A stretch of DNA of 64,000 nucleotides from Marinobacter zhanjiangensis (GCF_014651935.1 NZ_BMXV01000006.1:62001-126000), one strand, 5' to 3'; numbered from the stretch's first letter, positions 27,969-36,560 are shown. A program made the numbers and translations. The notes: generated by a model from the sequence alone, not told the origin.

Positions 27969-29000
27969 TCAGAGGGTGAGGTCAAAGCCCTTCAGAACAT
28001 TGGCGACATTGACCCCGATCGCGTCCACATCATAACCTCCTTCCATGGTGAACAGGGTCGGCAACCCCAGCCGGCCCAGGCGCTCTCCCATTGCCAGATA
28101 GTTCTCTGATTTCAACCTGAAGAACGAGATCGGGTCACCTTCGAAGGTATCCACGCCAAGGGGCACCACCAGTGCATCCGGCCTGAAATCAGCGACGCGC
28201 TCGCAGGCGGTTTCCAGACCCTGTTGCCATTCGCTGAACGGTGTACCGGGCGGGTAGACAATATTCAGGTTGTAGCCTGCGCCATCACCCTCGCCAATCT
28301 CGTCCTCGAAGCCGAGGAAGTGGGGGAAGACCAGATCCGGGTCGCCGTGGATGCTGATGGTCAGTACATCATTGCGGTGGTAGAAAATGCTCTGGGTGCC
28401 GTTGCCGTGGTGAAAGTCCACATCCAGGATGGCCACCCGTTTCGCGCCCTGGTCCAGGAAGGCCTGGGCCGCAATGGCGGCGTTATTGAAGAAGCAGTAG
28501 CCACCGAACAAGTCCGCCGCGGCGTGATGGCCGGGCGGGCGGCACAGGGCAAAGGCGGCGCGCTCGCCCCCGGCCACCAGTTCCTGGGCAGTGAGCGCCA
28601 CGTCCACCGAGGCCCGGGCCGCTTCCCAGGTGCCTTCCGTAATGGACGTGTCGGCTCCCAGGGCGTAGTACCCCAGCCGCCCGTCGATATCCTTCGGCGC
28701 CCGCTGGCGCATGCCTCTTGCGGGCCAGAACTGTGGGATGGCTTCGCCCGGTTTGCCGGCGGCTGCCCATTCTTCCCAGCAGTGTTCCAGGAAGCTGACG
28801 TACTCCAGGGTATGCACCCGCAGAATGGGGGCCAGATCGAAGTTAACCGGCGCCACGATCTCACCCAGTGCCTGATCGCGAACACGCTGCAGGATGGTTT
28901 CGGCCCGTGACGGACGCTCGTGGGGGGCGATCAGCACCCCACCATCCAGTTCGGAGGTGGCGGTGCGGCGGTGATGCAGCGGCGAGTAGACGGTTTTCAT
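27969..29000 (-). CDS. Histone deacetylase / acetylpolyamine amidohydrolase family protein
   Basis: About 343 residues of the class II HDAC-like fold. Zinc and catalytic motifs are visible: CRPPGHHAAADLFGGYCFFNN (catalytic His pair), VAILDVDFHHGNGTQSIFY (Asp and His zinc ligands), and PLGVDTFEGDP (third zinc Asp), plus MEGGYDV near the C-terminus. Bacterial members near this size often deacetylate polyamines or other small acetyl amides. The ATG at 29000 (MKTVYSPLHHRR) matches the family start better than 29018. It is divergent from the selenoprotein operon with about 170 bp between starts. No functional link is evident. Confidence 0.87.
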   Translation of the reverse strand: MKTVYSPLHHRRTATSELDGGVLIAPHERPSRAETILQRVRDQALGEIVAPVNFDLAPILRVHTLEYVSFLEHCWEEWAAAGKPGEAIPQFWPARGMRQRAPKDIDGRLGYYALGADTSITEGTWEAARASVDVALTAQELVAGGERAAFALCRPPGHHAAADLFGGYCFFNNAAIAAQAFLDQGAKRVAILDVDFHHGNGTQSIFYHRNDVLTISIHGDPDLVFPHFLGFEDEIGEGDGAGYNLNIVYPPGTPFSEWQQGLETACERVADFRPDALVVPLGVDTFEGDPISFFRLKSENYLAMGERLGRLGLPTLFTMEGGYDVDAIGVNVANVLKGFDLTL

Positions 29001-29172
29001 GGGCGTATCTTCCGGCATCTTTGTGGTCAGAATATTACTGTTTCACAGCCGTGCGGGGATCTCAATCAGCATGGTTTTTTAGGACAACCGCTCGATTTTT
29101 TCCTGCCGCCTGCTATCCTGTTTTCCATCCCCAAACGTCAACAAGACCCGGAAACCGGGCGGAACCAAAACC

Positions 29173-30606
29173 ATGCCTTCATTACCCGATGGCCTGATTG
29201 TGGTCGCCAAGCGAGACTGCCCCACCTGCCAGCTGATCGAACCGTTGCTGGCGGATATTGACCGCCAGGCCGGCCCGCTTACAGTCTATTCGCAGGATGA
29301 CCCCACTTTTGGCGAGGGTGTCAGTGGTGCACATCATGACGCCACCCTGGAGCATTCCTTCCACCTGAAAACCGAGTTCGTGCCCACCCTGATCCGTGTC
29401 GAGAATGGTGAGGAGGTGGAGCGCACCTACGGCTGGCACCGGGAAGACTGGCAGCGCCTGACCGGCATCGCCGATCTGGGTGAGGACCTGCCTGTTATGC
29501 GACCCGGCTGCGGTTCGAAAACCCTGGAGCCGGGCATTGCCGAGAAACTGGAAGTGCAGTTTGGTGACACCCGCCTCCATGCCCGCGAGATTGACACCGA
29601 TGCCGACGACCTGATCGAGGCCTGCTATGAGCGGGGCTGGAGCGATGGCCTGCCGGTGGTGCCGCCGACCCCGGAGCGGGTACTGCGAATGCTGAAGGGC
29701 ACCGACCGTGACCCGGCGGAGGAGGTCGGCCTGGTGCCCCCCGACCTGGCCCCCTGCACCGTGGAAAAGGTCGCCATCAATGCCGTGATGGCCGGTTGCA
29801 AGCCGGAGTACATGCCGGTGCTGCTGGCGGCCCTGGAAGCGGCCCTGACCGATGAGTTCGGGCTCCACGGCCTGCTGTGCACCACCATGTTTGCCGGCCC
29901 CATGATTATCGCCAACGGCCCCGTGACCAAGGCCATTGGCATGAACTCCGGCAACAACGCCCTGGGCCAGGGCAACCGGGCCAACGCTACTATCGGCCGG
30001 GCCCTGCAGCTGATCGTGCGCAATGTGGGCGGCGGCCGTCCCGGCGAGATCGACCGCGCCACCCTGGGCACGCCGGGCAAGTACACTTTCTGTTTTGCCG
30101 AAGCGGAGGACAGCGAATGGCTGCCCCTGGCGGAAGAGCGGGGCGTGCCCTCCGGTAACTCCGCCGTCACCCTGTTTGCCGGGGAGGGTGTACAGGGCAT
30201 CGTGGACCAGAAATCCCGCACGCCCGAGTCCCTGGCGAAGTCCTTTGCCCTGGCCCTGCGAGCGGTGGACCATCCGAAAATGGCCATGGCCGGCGATGCC
30301 GTGCTGGTGGTATCGCCGGAACACAGCCGCGTATTCATTGAGGCGGGCTGGACCAAGGCCCGCTTGCTGGAAGAACTGGAAACACTGCTCCGGTTCCCCG
30401 GCGAGGAAATGGTCGCCGGCGCCGGTGGCATTGCCGAGGGTATTCCGGAGCAGTTCCGGGACAAGACCGTGCCCAAGTTCCGCCCCGGCGGATTACTGAT
30501 CGTCCGGGCTGGCGGCACCGCCGGCCTGTTTTCTGCCGTCATTGCCGGCTGGGCCGCCTCCGGTCCGGTCGGTTCCAGTCCTGTAACCAGAGAGGTGAAG
30601 GTATGA
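29173..30606 (+). CDS. Thioredoxin-like plus unknown-domain protein, UGSC selenoprotein partner
   Basis: A 477-residue protein. Residues 1-95 look like a thioredoxin fold, with CPTC at residues 16-19 (VVAKRDCPTCQLIEPLL) and a cis-proline-like FVPTLIRVENGEEV. The rest (about 135-470) is a glycine-rich domain I do not recognise, with ERGWSDGLPVVPPTPERV, PCTVEKVAINAVMAGCKPEY, MNSGNNALGQGNRANATIGR and VLVVSPEHSRVF. Its stop overlaps the start of the UGSC selenoprotein gene by four bases (ATGA), which signals tight coupling. The CPTC site could reduce the selenoprotein or deliver electrons to its partner domain. It has no in-frame UGA of its own. It is the likely first gene of the sel operon. Confidence 0.7.
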   Translation: MPSLPDGLIVVAKRDCPTCQLIEPLLADIDRQAGPLTVYSQDDPTFGEGVSGAHHDATLEHSFHLKTEFVPTLIRVENGEEVERTYGWHREDWQRLTGIADLGEDLPVMRPGCGSKTLEPGIAEKLEVQFGDTRLHAREIDTDADDLIEACYERGWSDGLPVVPPTPERVLRMLKGTDRDPAEEVGLVPPDLAPCTVEKVAINAVMAGCKPEYMPVLLAALEAALTDEFGLHGLLCTTMFAGPMIIANGPVTKAIGMNSGNNALGQGNRANATIGRALQLIVRNVGGGRPGEIDRATLGTPGKYTFCFAEAEDSEWLPLAEERGVPSGNSAVTLFAGEGVQGIVDQKSRTPESLAKSFALALRAVDHPKMAMAGDAVLVVSPEHSRVFIEAGWTKARLLEELETLLRFPGEEMVAGAGGIAEGIPEQFRDKTVPKFRPGGLLIVRAGGTAGLFSAVIAGWAASGPVGSSPVTREVKV

Positions 30607-31130
30607 CTCAAGCAAGTGTGATGCTCGACCCCACGGGCGAGTTGTCACCAGCGGTACGGGCCCGGCTGGCCCGGCCCGATAGCCTGGCGGGCAAGACCGT
30701 CGGGCTGCTGGACATCTCCAAGCCCCGGGGCGACGTGTTCCTGGATCGTATCGAGGAACGTCTGACCGCCATGGAAGTGAGCGTCAAACGCTATCGCAAG
30801 CCCACATTCACCCGGGTTGCCCCCACCGAGCTGAAACAGCAGATCGCCGGTGAAGTGGACCTGGTGGTTGAAGGGCTGGCCGACTGAGGTTCCTGCACGT
30901 CGTGTTGTACACATGACATCGCAGACCTGGAAGGTCGCAAGATTCCGGGCGTAGGCGTTGCCTCCACCGAGTTCATCCAGGCCGCGGCGGCCCAGTCGAA
31001 AACCCTGGGTTTCGAGCCGGCCATGGTGTTCGTGGATCATCCCATACAGGACCGCACCGACGACGAGATGCGGGCACTGGCGGATGAGGCCCTGGAGGAA
31101 ATCGTCCGGCTATTGACACACACAGAATAG
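30603..31130 (+). CDS. UGSC-motif selenoprotein, TGA read as selenocysteine
   Basis: The frame opens at 30603 and meets an in-frame TGA at 30885-30887. Translation of the same frame continues without a break to TAG at 31128-31130. The result is a 175-residue protein with selenocysteine at position 95 in the context [15 protein letters not shown]. The part after the TGA is clearly protein-like ([40 protein letters not shown]). U-G-S-C is the motif that names the UGSC family. A SECIS-like hairpin follows the TGA, and selA, selB and selC are the next genes. The UxxC redox pair fits a thiol/selenol oxidoreductase. The upstream gene overlaps by four bases. Reading TGA as a stop would give a 94-residue fragment without the active site. 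Confidence 0.88.
30894..30923 (+). promoter_or_regulatory. Bacterial SECIS-like hairpin after the Sec TGA
   Basis: GUC-GUGU (30899-30905) pairs with ACAC-(AU bulge)-GAC (30909-30917) around the loop UGU (30906-30908). An outer UGC/GCA pair lies at 30894-30896 and 30921-30923. The loop begins 18 bases after the TGA and has a G as its second base, both within the usual limits for bacterial SECIS elements that bind SelB. A second hairpin, GACCU-GGA-AGGUC (30924-30936), lies just beyond. The fold was found by eye and no energy was calculated. Confidence 0.6.
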
Positions 31131-31162
31131 ACATCCCTGCTCCGCCAGGGATGGCGGAGCCC

Positions 31163-32578
31163 ATGAACGCACCTGACCCCATACCATCGGCGACCGACCG
31201 GACACGGCCTCCTTCTGTTGACCAGATCCTTGCCTGGCCCCTGATGGCCCGGCTTTGCTCCCTCCATGGCCGCCCCCTGGTGCTTGATGCCATCCGGGTC
31301 GGGCTTGATCACTGGCGCCGGGAACCCGGACCGTTTGATGACACCGACTTTGCCACTGCGGTGGAACAGGCAGTGCTGAAGGCGGTGGCCTCCTCCCTGC
31401 GCCCGGTATTCAACCTGACCGGCACGGTGCTGCACACCAATCTTGGCCGGGCACCGCTGCCGCAGGAAGCCATCGATGCCATGGTGGCCGTTGCGTCCGG
31501 TGCCTCCAACCTGGAATTCGACCTGGACAAGGGCAAACGGGGCGACCGGGATGACCATGTGGAAGCCCGGGTCTGCCGCCTCACCGGCGCCGAGGCCGCC
31601 ACGGTGGTCAACAACAATGCCGCCGCCGTGTTGCTGGTGCTCAATTCCCTGGCTCGGCGCAAGGAAGTGATTGTCTCCCGTGGCGAGCTGATCGAGATTG
31701 GCGGCGCCTTCCGCCTGCCGGACATCATGGCCCGGGCTGGCTGCAAGCTCCACGAAGTCGGTACCACCAACCGTACTCATCCCCGGGATTTTGACGAAGC
31801 CATCAGCAGCCGGACCGCCTTGTTGATGAAGGCCTACACCAGCAACTACCGCATCGAGGGGTTCACCGCCGAAGTGGGGGAGGCCGACCTGGCCGCCATC
31901 GCACGGGCAAACAACCTTCCCCTTGCGGTGGACCTGGGCAGCGGCAGCCTGCTGGATATGACTGCCCTGGGCCTGCCGGCGGAACCTACCGTGCGGGAGA
32001 CCCTGGACAAAGGCGCCGATGTGGTCACCTTCAGCGGCGACAAACTGCTGGGTGGCCCCCAGGCGGGCATGATTGCCGGTCGCAGGGACCTGATACAAAG
32101 GATCAAAAAGAACCCCCTGAAGCGGGCCCTCCGCTGCGACAAACAGACCCTGGCGGCACTGGAGGCGGTGCTTGGCCTATACAGCAACCCGGACACGGTC
32201 GCCCAACGAGTACCGGCACTGCGCCTGCTGACCCGTCCTGAACCAGCCATAAGGGCTACCGCCGAGGCCATCTCCGGACTGCTGAAAGCCTGGGCCGGTG
32301 ATGGCTGGCAAACGTCGGTGATGCCGGTCAAGAGCCAGATTGGCAGCGGCTCCCTGCCGCTGGACCTTCTGCCCAGCGCTGCTGTGCGCCTGGCTCCTCT
32401 GGTCGGCAACAAGCGTGAACGCAACCGTCAACTAAAGGCCTTGTCCGCCCGCCTGCGCCAGCTCCCGATGCCGGTCATCGGGCGCATTTCCGAGGAATCC
32501 CTGCTGCTGGACTGCCGTTGCCTGGAAAACGAGGCCCCCTTCATTGCCCAGCTCAAGCCGGAGACGGGGGCGTTGTGA
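31163..32578 (+). CDS. selA: SelA, L-seryl-tRNA(Sec) selenium transferase
   Basis: About 471 residues, close to the family size (about 463). It is a PLP enzyme converting Ser-tRNA(Sec) to Sec-tRNA(Sec) with selenophosphate. It shows the N-terminal domain for tRNA ([20 protein letters not shown]), [17 protein letters not shown], the cofactor region [16 protein letters not shown], and the PLP-lysine loop [23 protein letters not shown] 31151 is an alternative start. 31163 is preferred because GGAG lies just before it. It follows the selenoprotein by about 30 bp and ends overlapping selB (GTGA). Confidence 0.95.
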   Translation: MNAPDPIPSATDRTRPPSVDQILAWPLMARLCSLHGRPLVLDAIRVGLDHWRREPGPFDDTDFATAVEQAVLKAVASSLRPVFNLTGTVLHTNLGRAPLPQEAIDAMVAVASGASNLEFDLDKGKRGDRDDHVEARVCRLTGAEAATVVNNNAAAVLLVLNSLARRKEVIVSRGELIEIGGAFRLPDIMARAGCKLHEVGTTNRTHPRDFDEAISSRTALLMKAYTSNYRIEGFTAEVGEADLAAIARANNLPLAVDLGSGSLLDMTALGLPAEPTVRETLDKGADVVTFSGDKLLGGPQAGMIAGRRDLIQRIKKNPLKRALRCDKQTLAALEAVLGLYSNPDTVAQRVPALRLLTRPEPAIRATAEAISGLLKAWAGDGWQTSVMPVKSQIGSGSLPLDLLPSAAVRLAPLVGNKRERNRQLKALSARLRQLPMPVIGRISEESLLLDCRCLENEAPFIAQLKPETGAL

Positions 32579-34560
32579 TTATTGCCACCGCCGGCCATGT
32601 GGATCATGGCAAGACCACCCTGATCCATGCCCTGACGGGGCAGGATACGGACCGGCTGGCGGAGGAAAAGCGCCGGGGCCTGACCATCGATCTGGGTTTT
32701 GCCTGGAGCCGCACGGAACAGGGGCACTGGCTCGGGTTTGTGGATGTACCCGGCCACGAAAAGTTCATCCGCAATATGGTGGCCGGCGTGGCGGCGGTGG
32801 ACGCCGTCATGCTGGTGATCGCCGCCGATGACGGCCCCATGCCCCAGACCCGGGAGCACTTGGCGATTCTTGATCTGCTGGGCGTGGACGCGGGCCTGGT
32901 GGCCCTCACCCGGGCAGACCGGGTCAATTCGTCCAGGCTGGCCGGGGTTACCGAAGAGGTCAGGGAACTGCTGGGGGGAACCGCCCTGGCGAACGCCCCG
33001 GTGTTTCCGGTGTCCGGCCTGACCGGCGAGGGCCTCCCCCCATTGAAGGCATGGCTGGCGGACCAGGCTCTCATCCATCAACGGCAATCCGGCAGCCCGG
33101 CGGCGGGCACCCGGTTTGTGGTGGATCGCAGCTTTTCGGTAACCGGGCGGGGCTGCGTGGTCACCGGCACCCTGGTGGCCGGGACGCTCTCCAGGGAAGA
33201 CGCCCTGACGGTTTCGCCAGCGGGTCATCCGGTCCGGGTCCGGGGGCTTGAGGCACACGGTGAAGCGGTTGAAAGCCTGATGCCAGGCCAGCGATGCGCC
33301 ATTAACCTGGCCGGAGAAGTTGGCCATGACCACATCCACCGGGGCGACTGGCTGGTCGCCCCCTGGCTGCACCGGCCCACGGATCGCCTGGATGTGGGCA
33401 TGGCCCTGCTGCCGGACACGCGGCTCCATCGGGGCACCTTTCAGGTACACCTGGGGGCGGCGGTGCGAAGTGCCCGGGTGGTGGTACTGGAAGAAGGGCA
33501 GGGCAATACGCCCATGCTGGCGCAGCTGATGCTGGAGCAGCCGGTGCAGGCCTGCGTGGGTGACCGACTGATCCTGCGGGACCCGGCGCTTAACCGAACC
33601 ATTGGCGGCGGCCAGGTGGTGGACCCGTTCGGGGAGGGCCGTGGGCGATCCACCGGTAAGCGGGTGCAACTGCTTCGAACACTTCTGGACAGTCAGGCTC
33701 CTGCGACCCATAACCCGGAAGACGATAGTTACAGGACCCGGCTACAGGCCTGGCTGGAGGCGCATTCCGAAGGCATCAATCTCGACCGGTTCGCGGCTGC
33801 GGAAAACCTGCCCGCCGAACGGATGGAGCCGACTCTGGCCGCCCTTGAGCCTGTCACCATCCAGACCGGAACTGCTCTGGTCGGCTTTGCCCCTGAGCAC
33901 TGGGCCACCTTGCAGATCCGGGTGCTGGAACAGCTGGACCAGTGGCATGAAGATCACCCGGACAAGATCGGCCCAACAGAGCCGGAGCTGACCCGATTGC
34001 CCGGTATACGTCTGCACCAGGAACTGCGCCATGAGCTGTTACATCAGCTGCTGGCGGCGGAAGAAATCGCCCGCAATGGCTTCCGCTTCCACCGGCCGGG
34101 CCATCAAGCAAAACTGGCGGAGGCGGACCAGCGCCTGCTTGATAAGGTAATGGCCGAACTGGAAGGCACCGGCCTGAAGCCACCTATCGTCGGGGAGCTG
34201 GCAGAGGCCCTGGGCATTGAGCGGGAAACCATGCTGGCGTTCCTGGGACGCATGCACAAGCTGGGCTTGTTGGTGGCGGTGGCGCCGAACCGATTCTACC
34301 GCCCGGAAACCGTCACCGAACTGGCGGCGATCGCTGTGGAACTGGCAGAAAACTCCCCCACCGGCGCCTTCGACGCCCGCGCCTACCGGGATCGCTCCGG
34401 CATCGGCCGCCGCCTGACCGTCAGCGTGCTGGAATACCTGGACCGCGCTGGCGTCACCGCCTTCATCAACGAGGAACGCCGCCTGCAGCCGGCCTACAAA
34501 CACCGGTCGGCGGTAACGCTCTCAACCACAAATGAAAAAGGTTACACTTCTGACGGCTAA
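32575..34560 (+). CDS. selB: SelB, selenocysteine-specific elongation factor
   Basis: 661 residues from a GTG start whose GTGA overlaps the selA stop. The GTPase motifs are GHVDHGKTT (P-loop), [11 protein letters not shown] (switch I), [15 protein letters not shown] (DxxG) and LTRADRV in the NKxD place, with R instead of K, as seen in some SelB proteins. EF-Tu-like domains follow. The C-terminal part (from about residue 380) consists of winged-helix domains that bind the SECIS RNA. SelB brings Sec-tRNA(Sec) to the ribosome at UGA with a SECIS element. It lies 12 bp before selC. Confidence 0.95.
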   Translation: MIIATAGHVDHGKTTLIHALTGQDTDRLAEEKRRGLTIDLGFAWSRTEQGHWLGFVDVPGHEKFIRNMVAGVAAVDAVMLVIAADDGPMPQTREHLAILDLLGVDAGLVALTRADRVNSSRLAGVTEEVRELLGGTALANAPVFPVSGLTGEGLPPLKAWLADQALIHQRQSGSPAAGTRFVVDRSFSVTGRGCVVTGTLVAGTLSREDALTVSPAGHPVRVRGLEAHGEAVESLMPGQRCAINLAGEVGHDHIHRGDWLVAPWLHRPTDRLDVGMALLPDTRLHRGTFQVHLGAAVRSARVVVLEEGQGNTPMLAQLMLEQPVQACVGDRLILRDPALNRTIGGGQVVDPFGEGRGRSTGKRVQLLRTLLDSQAPATHNPEDDSYRTRLQAWLEAHSEGINLDRFAAAENLPAERMEPTLAALEPVTIQTGTALVGFAPEHWATLQIRVLEQLDQWHEDHPDKIGPTEPELTRLPGIRLHQELRHELLHQLLAAEEIARNGFRFHRPGHQAKLAEADQRLLDKVMAELEGTGLKPPIVGELAEALGIERETMLAFLGRMHKLGLLVAVAPNRFYRPETVTELAAIAVELAENSPTGAFDARAYRDRSGIGRRLTVSVLEYLDRAGVTAFINEERRLQPAYKHRSAVTLSTTNEKGYTSDG

Positions 34561-34572
34561 ACCCTGAATAAA

Positions 34573-34668
34573 GGAAGGGGATCGCTTCCCGGTGGAGCGC
34601 CCGGACTTCAAATCCGGTGAGGTGCGCGACGCGCGCCTGGTGGGTTCGACTCCCATACCCTTCCGCCA
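34573..34668 (+). tRNA. selC: tRNA-Sec (selC), anticodon TCA
   Basis: A 96-base gene matching E. coli selC in layout. The acceptor is GGAAGGG and pairs with CCCTTCC. The anticodon stem CCGGA-CTTCAAA-TCCGG carries TCA, which reads UGA. It has a long variable arm (GGTGCGC-GAC-GCGCGCC), a T-loop TTCGACT, and an encoded GCCA 3' end. The eighth acceptor pair typical of bacterial tRNA-Sec appears as a G-A mismatch. The gene follows selB by 12 bp on the same strand. Together with the upstream UGSC gene this is a self-contained selenocysteine unit, except that selD (selenophosphate synthetase) is not in the window. Confidence 0.96.
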
Positions 34669-34727
34669 CTTCCTGATCGCCCATCTTGTCAGCAACCTGC
34701 CTTATCGCCGTTTTCTTCTCCGTACAA

Positions 34728-34749
34728 AGGAAAAATGATCATTTTTCCT
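34728..34749. repeat. 22-bp perfect palindrome downstream of selC
   Basis: The half site AGGAAAAATGA is followed directly by its exact complement, centred on GATC at 34737-34740. It lies 59 bp after selC, where the base composition becomes A+T-rich. It could be a protein-binding site or a terminator-like structure, but with no loop it is a poor terminator. Nothing else recognisable lies between selC and the next gene. Confidence 0.7.
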
Positions 34750-34902
34750 GCGGCATCCCAGCAGATAAAAGGACAGAACTCGTTGACTGGTGGGGGAATT
34801 CTGGTTACTTTCGGAAAAATCGTCGCTTGAAATATGAGTCGTGGGAAAAACAGTCGCGGCGACTTATATACAAATGTTAGGCACTAATTCATAGGGACAG
34901 TG

Positions 34903-35361
34903 ATGGCTAGCCATTTTATTAAGACGGAAATCGAGATTGACGCATCGGCCGAGCAAGTTTGGAGCGTGTTGTCTGACTTCAACTCCTATTCCGAATGGAA
35001 CCCTTTTATAAGGTCCGCTATTGGGCAGCCGATCCAAGGGGAGCGACTCCGGATTACGATTCAGCCTGGTGACGCAAAACCAATGCGTTTTTCTCCCAAA
35101 GTTCTTGTTTCAGTGCCAGGGCGTGAGCTCAGGTGGCTCGGGCGGCTGGTTGCGCCCGGCGTGTTCGATGGTGAACATTGTTTTATTATCGAAAAGTTAA
35201 CGGACAAAAAAGTCCGATTTGAACAGAGTGAGAGGTTCAATGGCTTTCTCGTTGGGCTGCTGCGGGCAACTCTGGAGCGTGGTACAAAGCGCGGATTCGA
35301 AGAAATGAACCGAGCCCTCAAAGCACGATCAGAATCAATAGCGGTTGGGCAACATGCCTAA
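34903..35361 (+). CDS. SRPBCC (START-like) domain protein
   Basis: A 152-residue single-domain protein of the SRPBCC superfamily, with IEIDASAEQVWSVLSDFNSYSEWNPFIRS at the N-terminus and a C-terminal helix (LERGTKRGFEEMNRALKARSE) closing the hydrophobic cavity. Ligand and role are unknown. A GTG at 34900 immediately precedes the ATG. It is the first gene of the accessory segment after selC. A GTTAGGC motif 21 bp upstream (34876-34882) equals the integron core-site consensus GTTRRRY. The A+T-richer surroundings contrast with the sel operon and suggest transfer. Confidence 0.78.
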   Translation: MASHFIKTEIEIDASAEQVWSVLSDFNSYSEWNPFIRSAIGQPIQGERLRITIQPGDAKPMRFSPKVLVSVPGRELRWLGRLVAPGVFDGEHCFIIEKLTDKKVRFEQSERFNGFLVGLLRATLERGTKRGFEEMNRALKARSESIAVGQHA

Positions 35362-35515
35362 ATGCAGGCACGGCGACGCCCATTACATTGCGCCTTCGGC
35401 TCCATTCCGTGGCCGCGCGTGCTGAGCGGCGCTGGGCGACAAGAAATCGAGCATTGATTCGACCCAAGCAAGTGATATGATAATGTCATATCTTTGCTTT
35501 GTTAGGGCGCCAGCT
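35362..35515. other. Spacer with an imperfect palindrome, possible degenerate attC
   Basis: The spacer between the SRPBCC and ParD genes carries GCCTAAA at its left part, then CGCCCA...GCGCC (35386-35403 region) mirrored by GGCGC-TGGGCG (around 35428-35439). This is the broken-palindrome layout of integron attC sites, but both core motifs are one base off consensus. GTTAGGG lies at 35501-35507, just before the antitoxin start. Confidence 0.35.
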
Positions 35516-35770
35516 ATGAGCATGCACCGGAAAACTATCACGCTGACTGAGCAGCAAGACGACTGGGTGAAAGGCCAGATTGAGAGCGGTCACTTTGGCA
35601 ATGATAGTGAGTATATCCGCGATCTCATCCGAAGAGACCAGCAGGCCAAGGAACGTCTGGCCACGCTGAGGCAGGCCCTCGCTGAGGGCGAGTCAAGTGG
35701 GAAACCTGAGCCGCTCGACATATCGGCGATCAAGGCGGCTGGGCGTAAGCGGATGAAGGCTGCTGATTAG
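35516..35770 (+). CDS. parD: ParD-like type II antitoxin (ribbon-helix-helix)
   Basis: 84 residues from ATG 35516. The N-terminal ribbon-helix-helix is visible as KTITLTEQQDDWVKGQIESG, then FGNDSEYIRDLIRRDQQAKER, the characteristic ParD/CopG pattern. A disordered C-terminal tail (KPEPLDISAIKAAGRKRMKAAD) would wrap the toxin. Such antitoxins repress their own operon and neutralise ParE. The stop TAG shares its last base with the GTG start of the toxin gene. The longer open frame to 35477 is not supported. Confidence 0.87.
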   Translation: MSMHRKTITLTEQQDDWVKGQIESGHFGNDSEYIRDLIRRDQQAKERLATLRQALAEGESSGKPEPLDISAIKAAGRKRMKAAD

Positions 35771-36066
35771 TGCTTAACCTGAGTGTCACGCCCAGGGCGG
35801 AATCAGACCTCATCGGAATTTGGGTGTATACCTGCGAAGAATGGGGGGTTGATCAGGCCGATAGTTACCTGGATCAGCTTGATGCAGGAATGAATCAGTT
35901 GATTAATCATCCATCCCTCGGCGCTAACTACGCCCATGTCCTTCCCGGGTATCGCAGATTGCAGGTAGAGCATCACGCTGTTTTCTATCAAGTCCTGGAG
36001 CCGGAGGTACTCGTTGTTCGTGTTCTGCACGAGGACATGGATGCACCGCAAAGGCTTCTGGGTTAG
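35770..36066 (+). CDS. parE: ParE-like type II toxin (RelE/ParE superfamily)
   Basis: A 98-residue toxin of the RelE/ParE fold. It has LSVTPRAESDLIGIWVYTCEEWG at the start, AGMNQLINHPSLGANYAHVLPGYRRLQVEHHAVFYQ in the middle, and VLVVRVLHEDMDAPQRL at the end, which matches ParE proteins. ParE-type toxins usually poison DNA gyrase. It starts with GTG and overlaps the antitoxin stop by one base. Antitoxin-first order and tight coupling are the usual arrangement. Confidence 0.88.
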   Translation: MLNLSVTPRAESDLIGIWVYTCEEWGVDQADSYLDQLDAGMNQLINHPSLGANYAHVLPGYRRLQVEHHAVFYQVLEPEVLVVRVLHEDMDAPQRLLG

Positions 36067-36122
36067 CGGCGGCTATCCTTTGGCACCGCGCATGTTTTCC
36101 ATCCAGGTTCCGTGGTGTTGTC

Positions 36123-36194
36123 GCCCAACAAATAGCTGCACTCGGAAAAATTACTCGCTGCGCTCCTGATTTTCCGGTGAGCAAGGCGTTAATC
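36123..36194. repeat. attC-like recombination site (integron cassette type)
   Basis: GCCCAAC (36123-36129, matching RYYYAAC) and GTTAATC (36188-36194, one base off GTTRRRY) bracket an imperfect inverted repeat. Its arms are TGC-CTC-GGAAAAT on the left and ATTTTCC-GAG-CA on the right, with bulged bases. Length (72 bp), end motifs and bulges are the attC layout. It lies between two toxin-antitoxin pairs that point the same way, as in chromosomal integron arrays. No integrase gene is in the window. Confidence 0.5.
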
Positions 36195-36245
36195 CTTCTA
36201 GCCGCCCACCTTGCAAAACTCCGTCAATGACGTATATTTGTCGGT

Positions 36246-36560
36246 ATGTTTACCATCATCGAAACCCCTACATTTGAAGCGGACACCAGGAAAATTTGGA
36301 CTGAAGAGGAGCGGAGCGCTTTCTTCGCTTGGCTGGCAGCCAATCCGGAAATAGGTGACCCCATTCCCGGTAGTGGTGGATGTAGAAAGGTTCGTTGGTC
36401 GGTTGCGGGTTCAGGGAAGCGGGGTGGAGTGCGAGTTATCTACTTCACCAGGTTGGCAAATGGCGAGACCTGGTTGTTGGTGATCTACAAAAAGGCCGTC
36501 AAGGACAACATACCCGCGCATATCCTGAAGTCGATTCGTGAGGTATTGGAAAATGAGTAA
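36246..36560 (+). CDS. higB: HigB/RelE-like type II toxin
   Basis: A 104-residue RelE-superfamily toxin of the HigB-2 kind, with FTIIETPTFEADTRKIWTEEE, RSAFFAWLAANPEIGDPIPGSGG, KVRWSVAGSGKRGGVRVIYF and LLVIYKKAVKDNIPAHILKSI. These toxins cleave mRNA on the ribosome. It precedes its antitoxin (toxin-first order, as in HigBA) and overlaps it by eight bases. No strong promoter was identified upstream. Confidence 0.88.
   Translation: MFTIIETPTFEADTRKIWTEEERSAFFAWLAANPEIGDPIPGSGGCRKVRWSVAGSGKRGGVRVIYFTRLANGETWLLVIYKKAVKDNIPAHILKSIREVLENE

Noticed and set aside
27954..27969. AGGGG...CCCCT hairpin between the DUF2147 and deacetylase genes
   Set aside because: The stem has only 5 bp and lacks a T run, so it is likely chance.
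30603..30887. A complete 94-residue protein ending at TGA 30885
   Set aside because: Coding character continues without a break for 80 codons, and a Sec decoding system lies downstream, so TGA is best read as selenocysteine.
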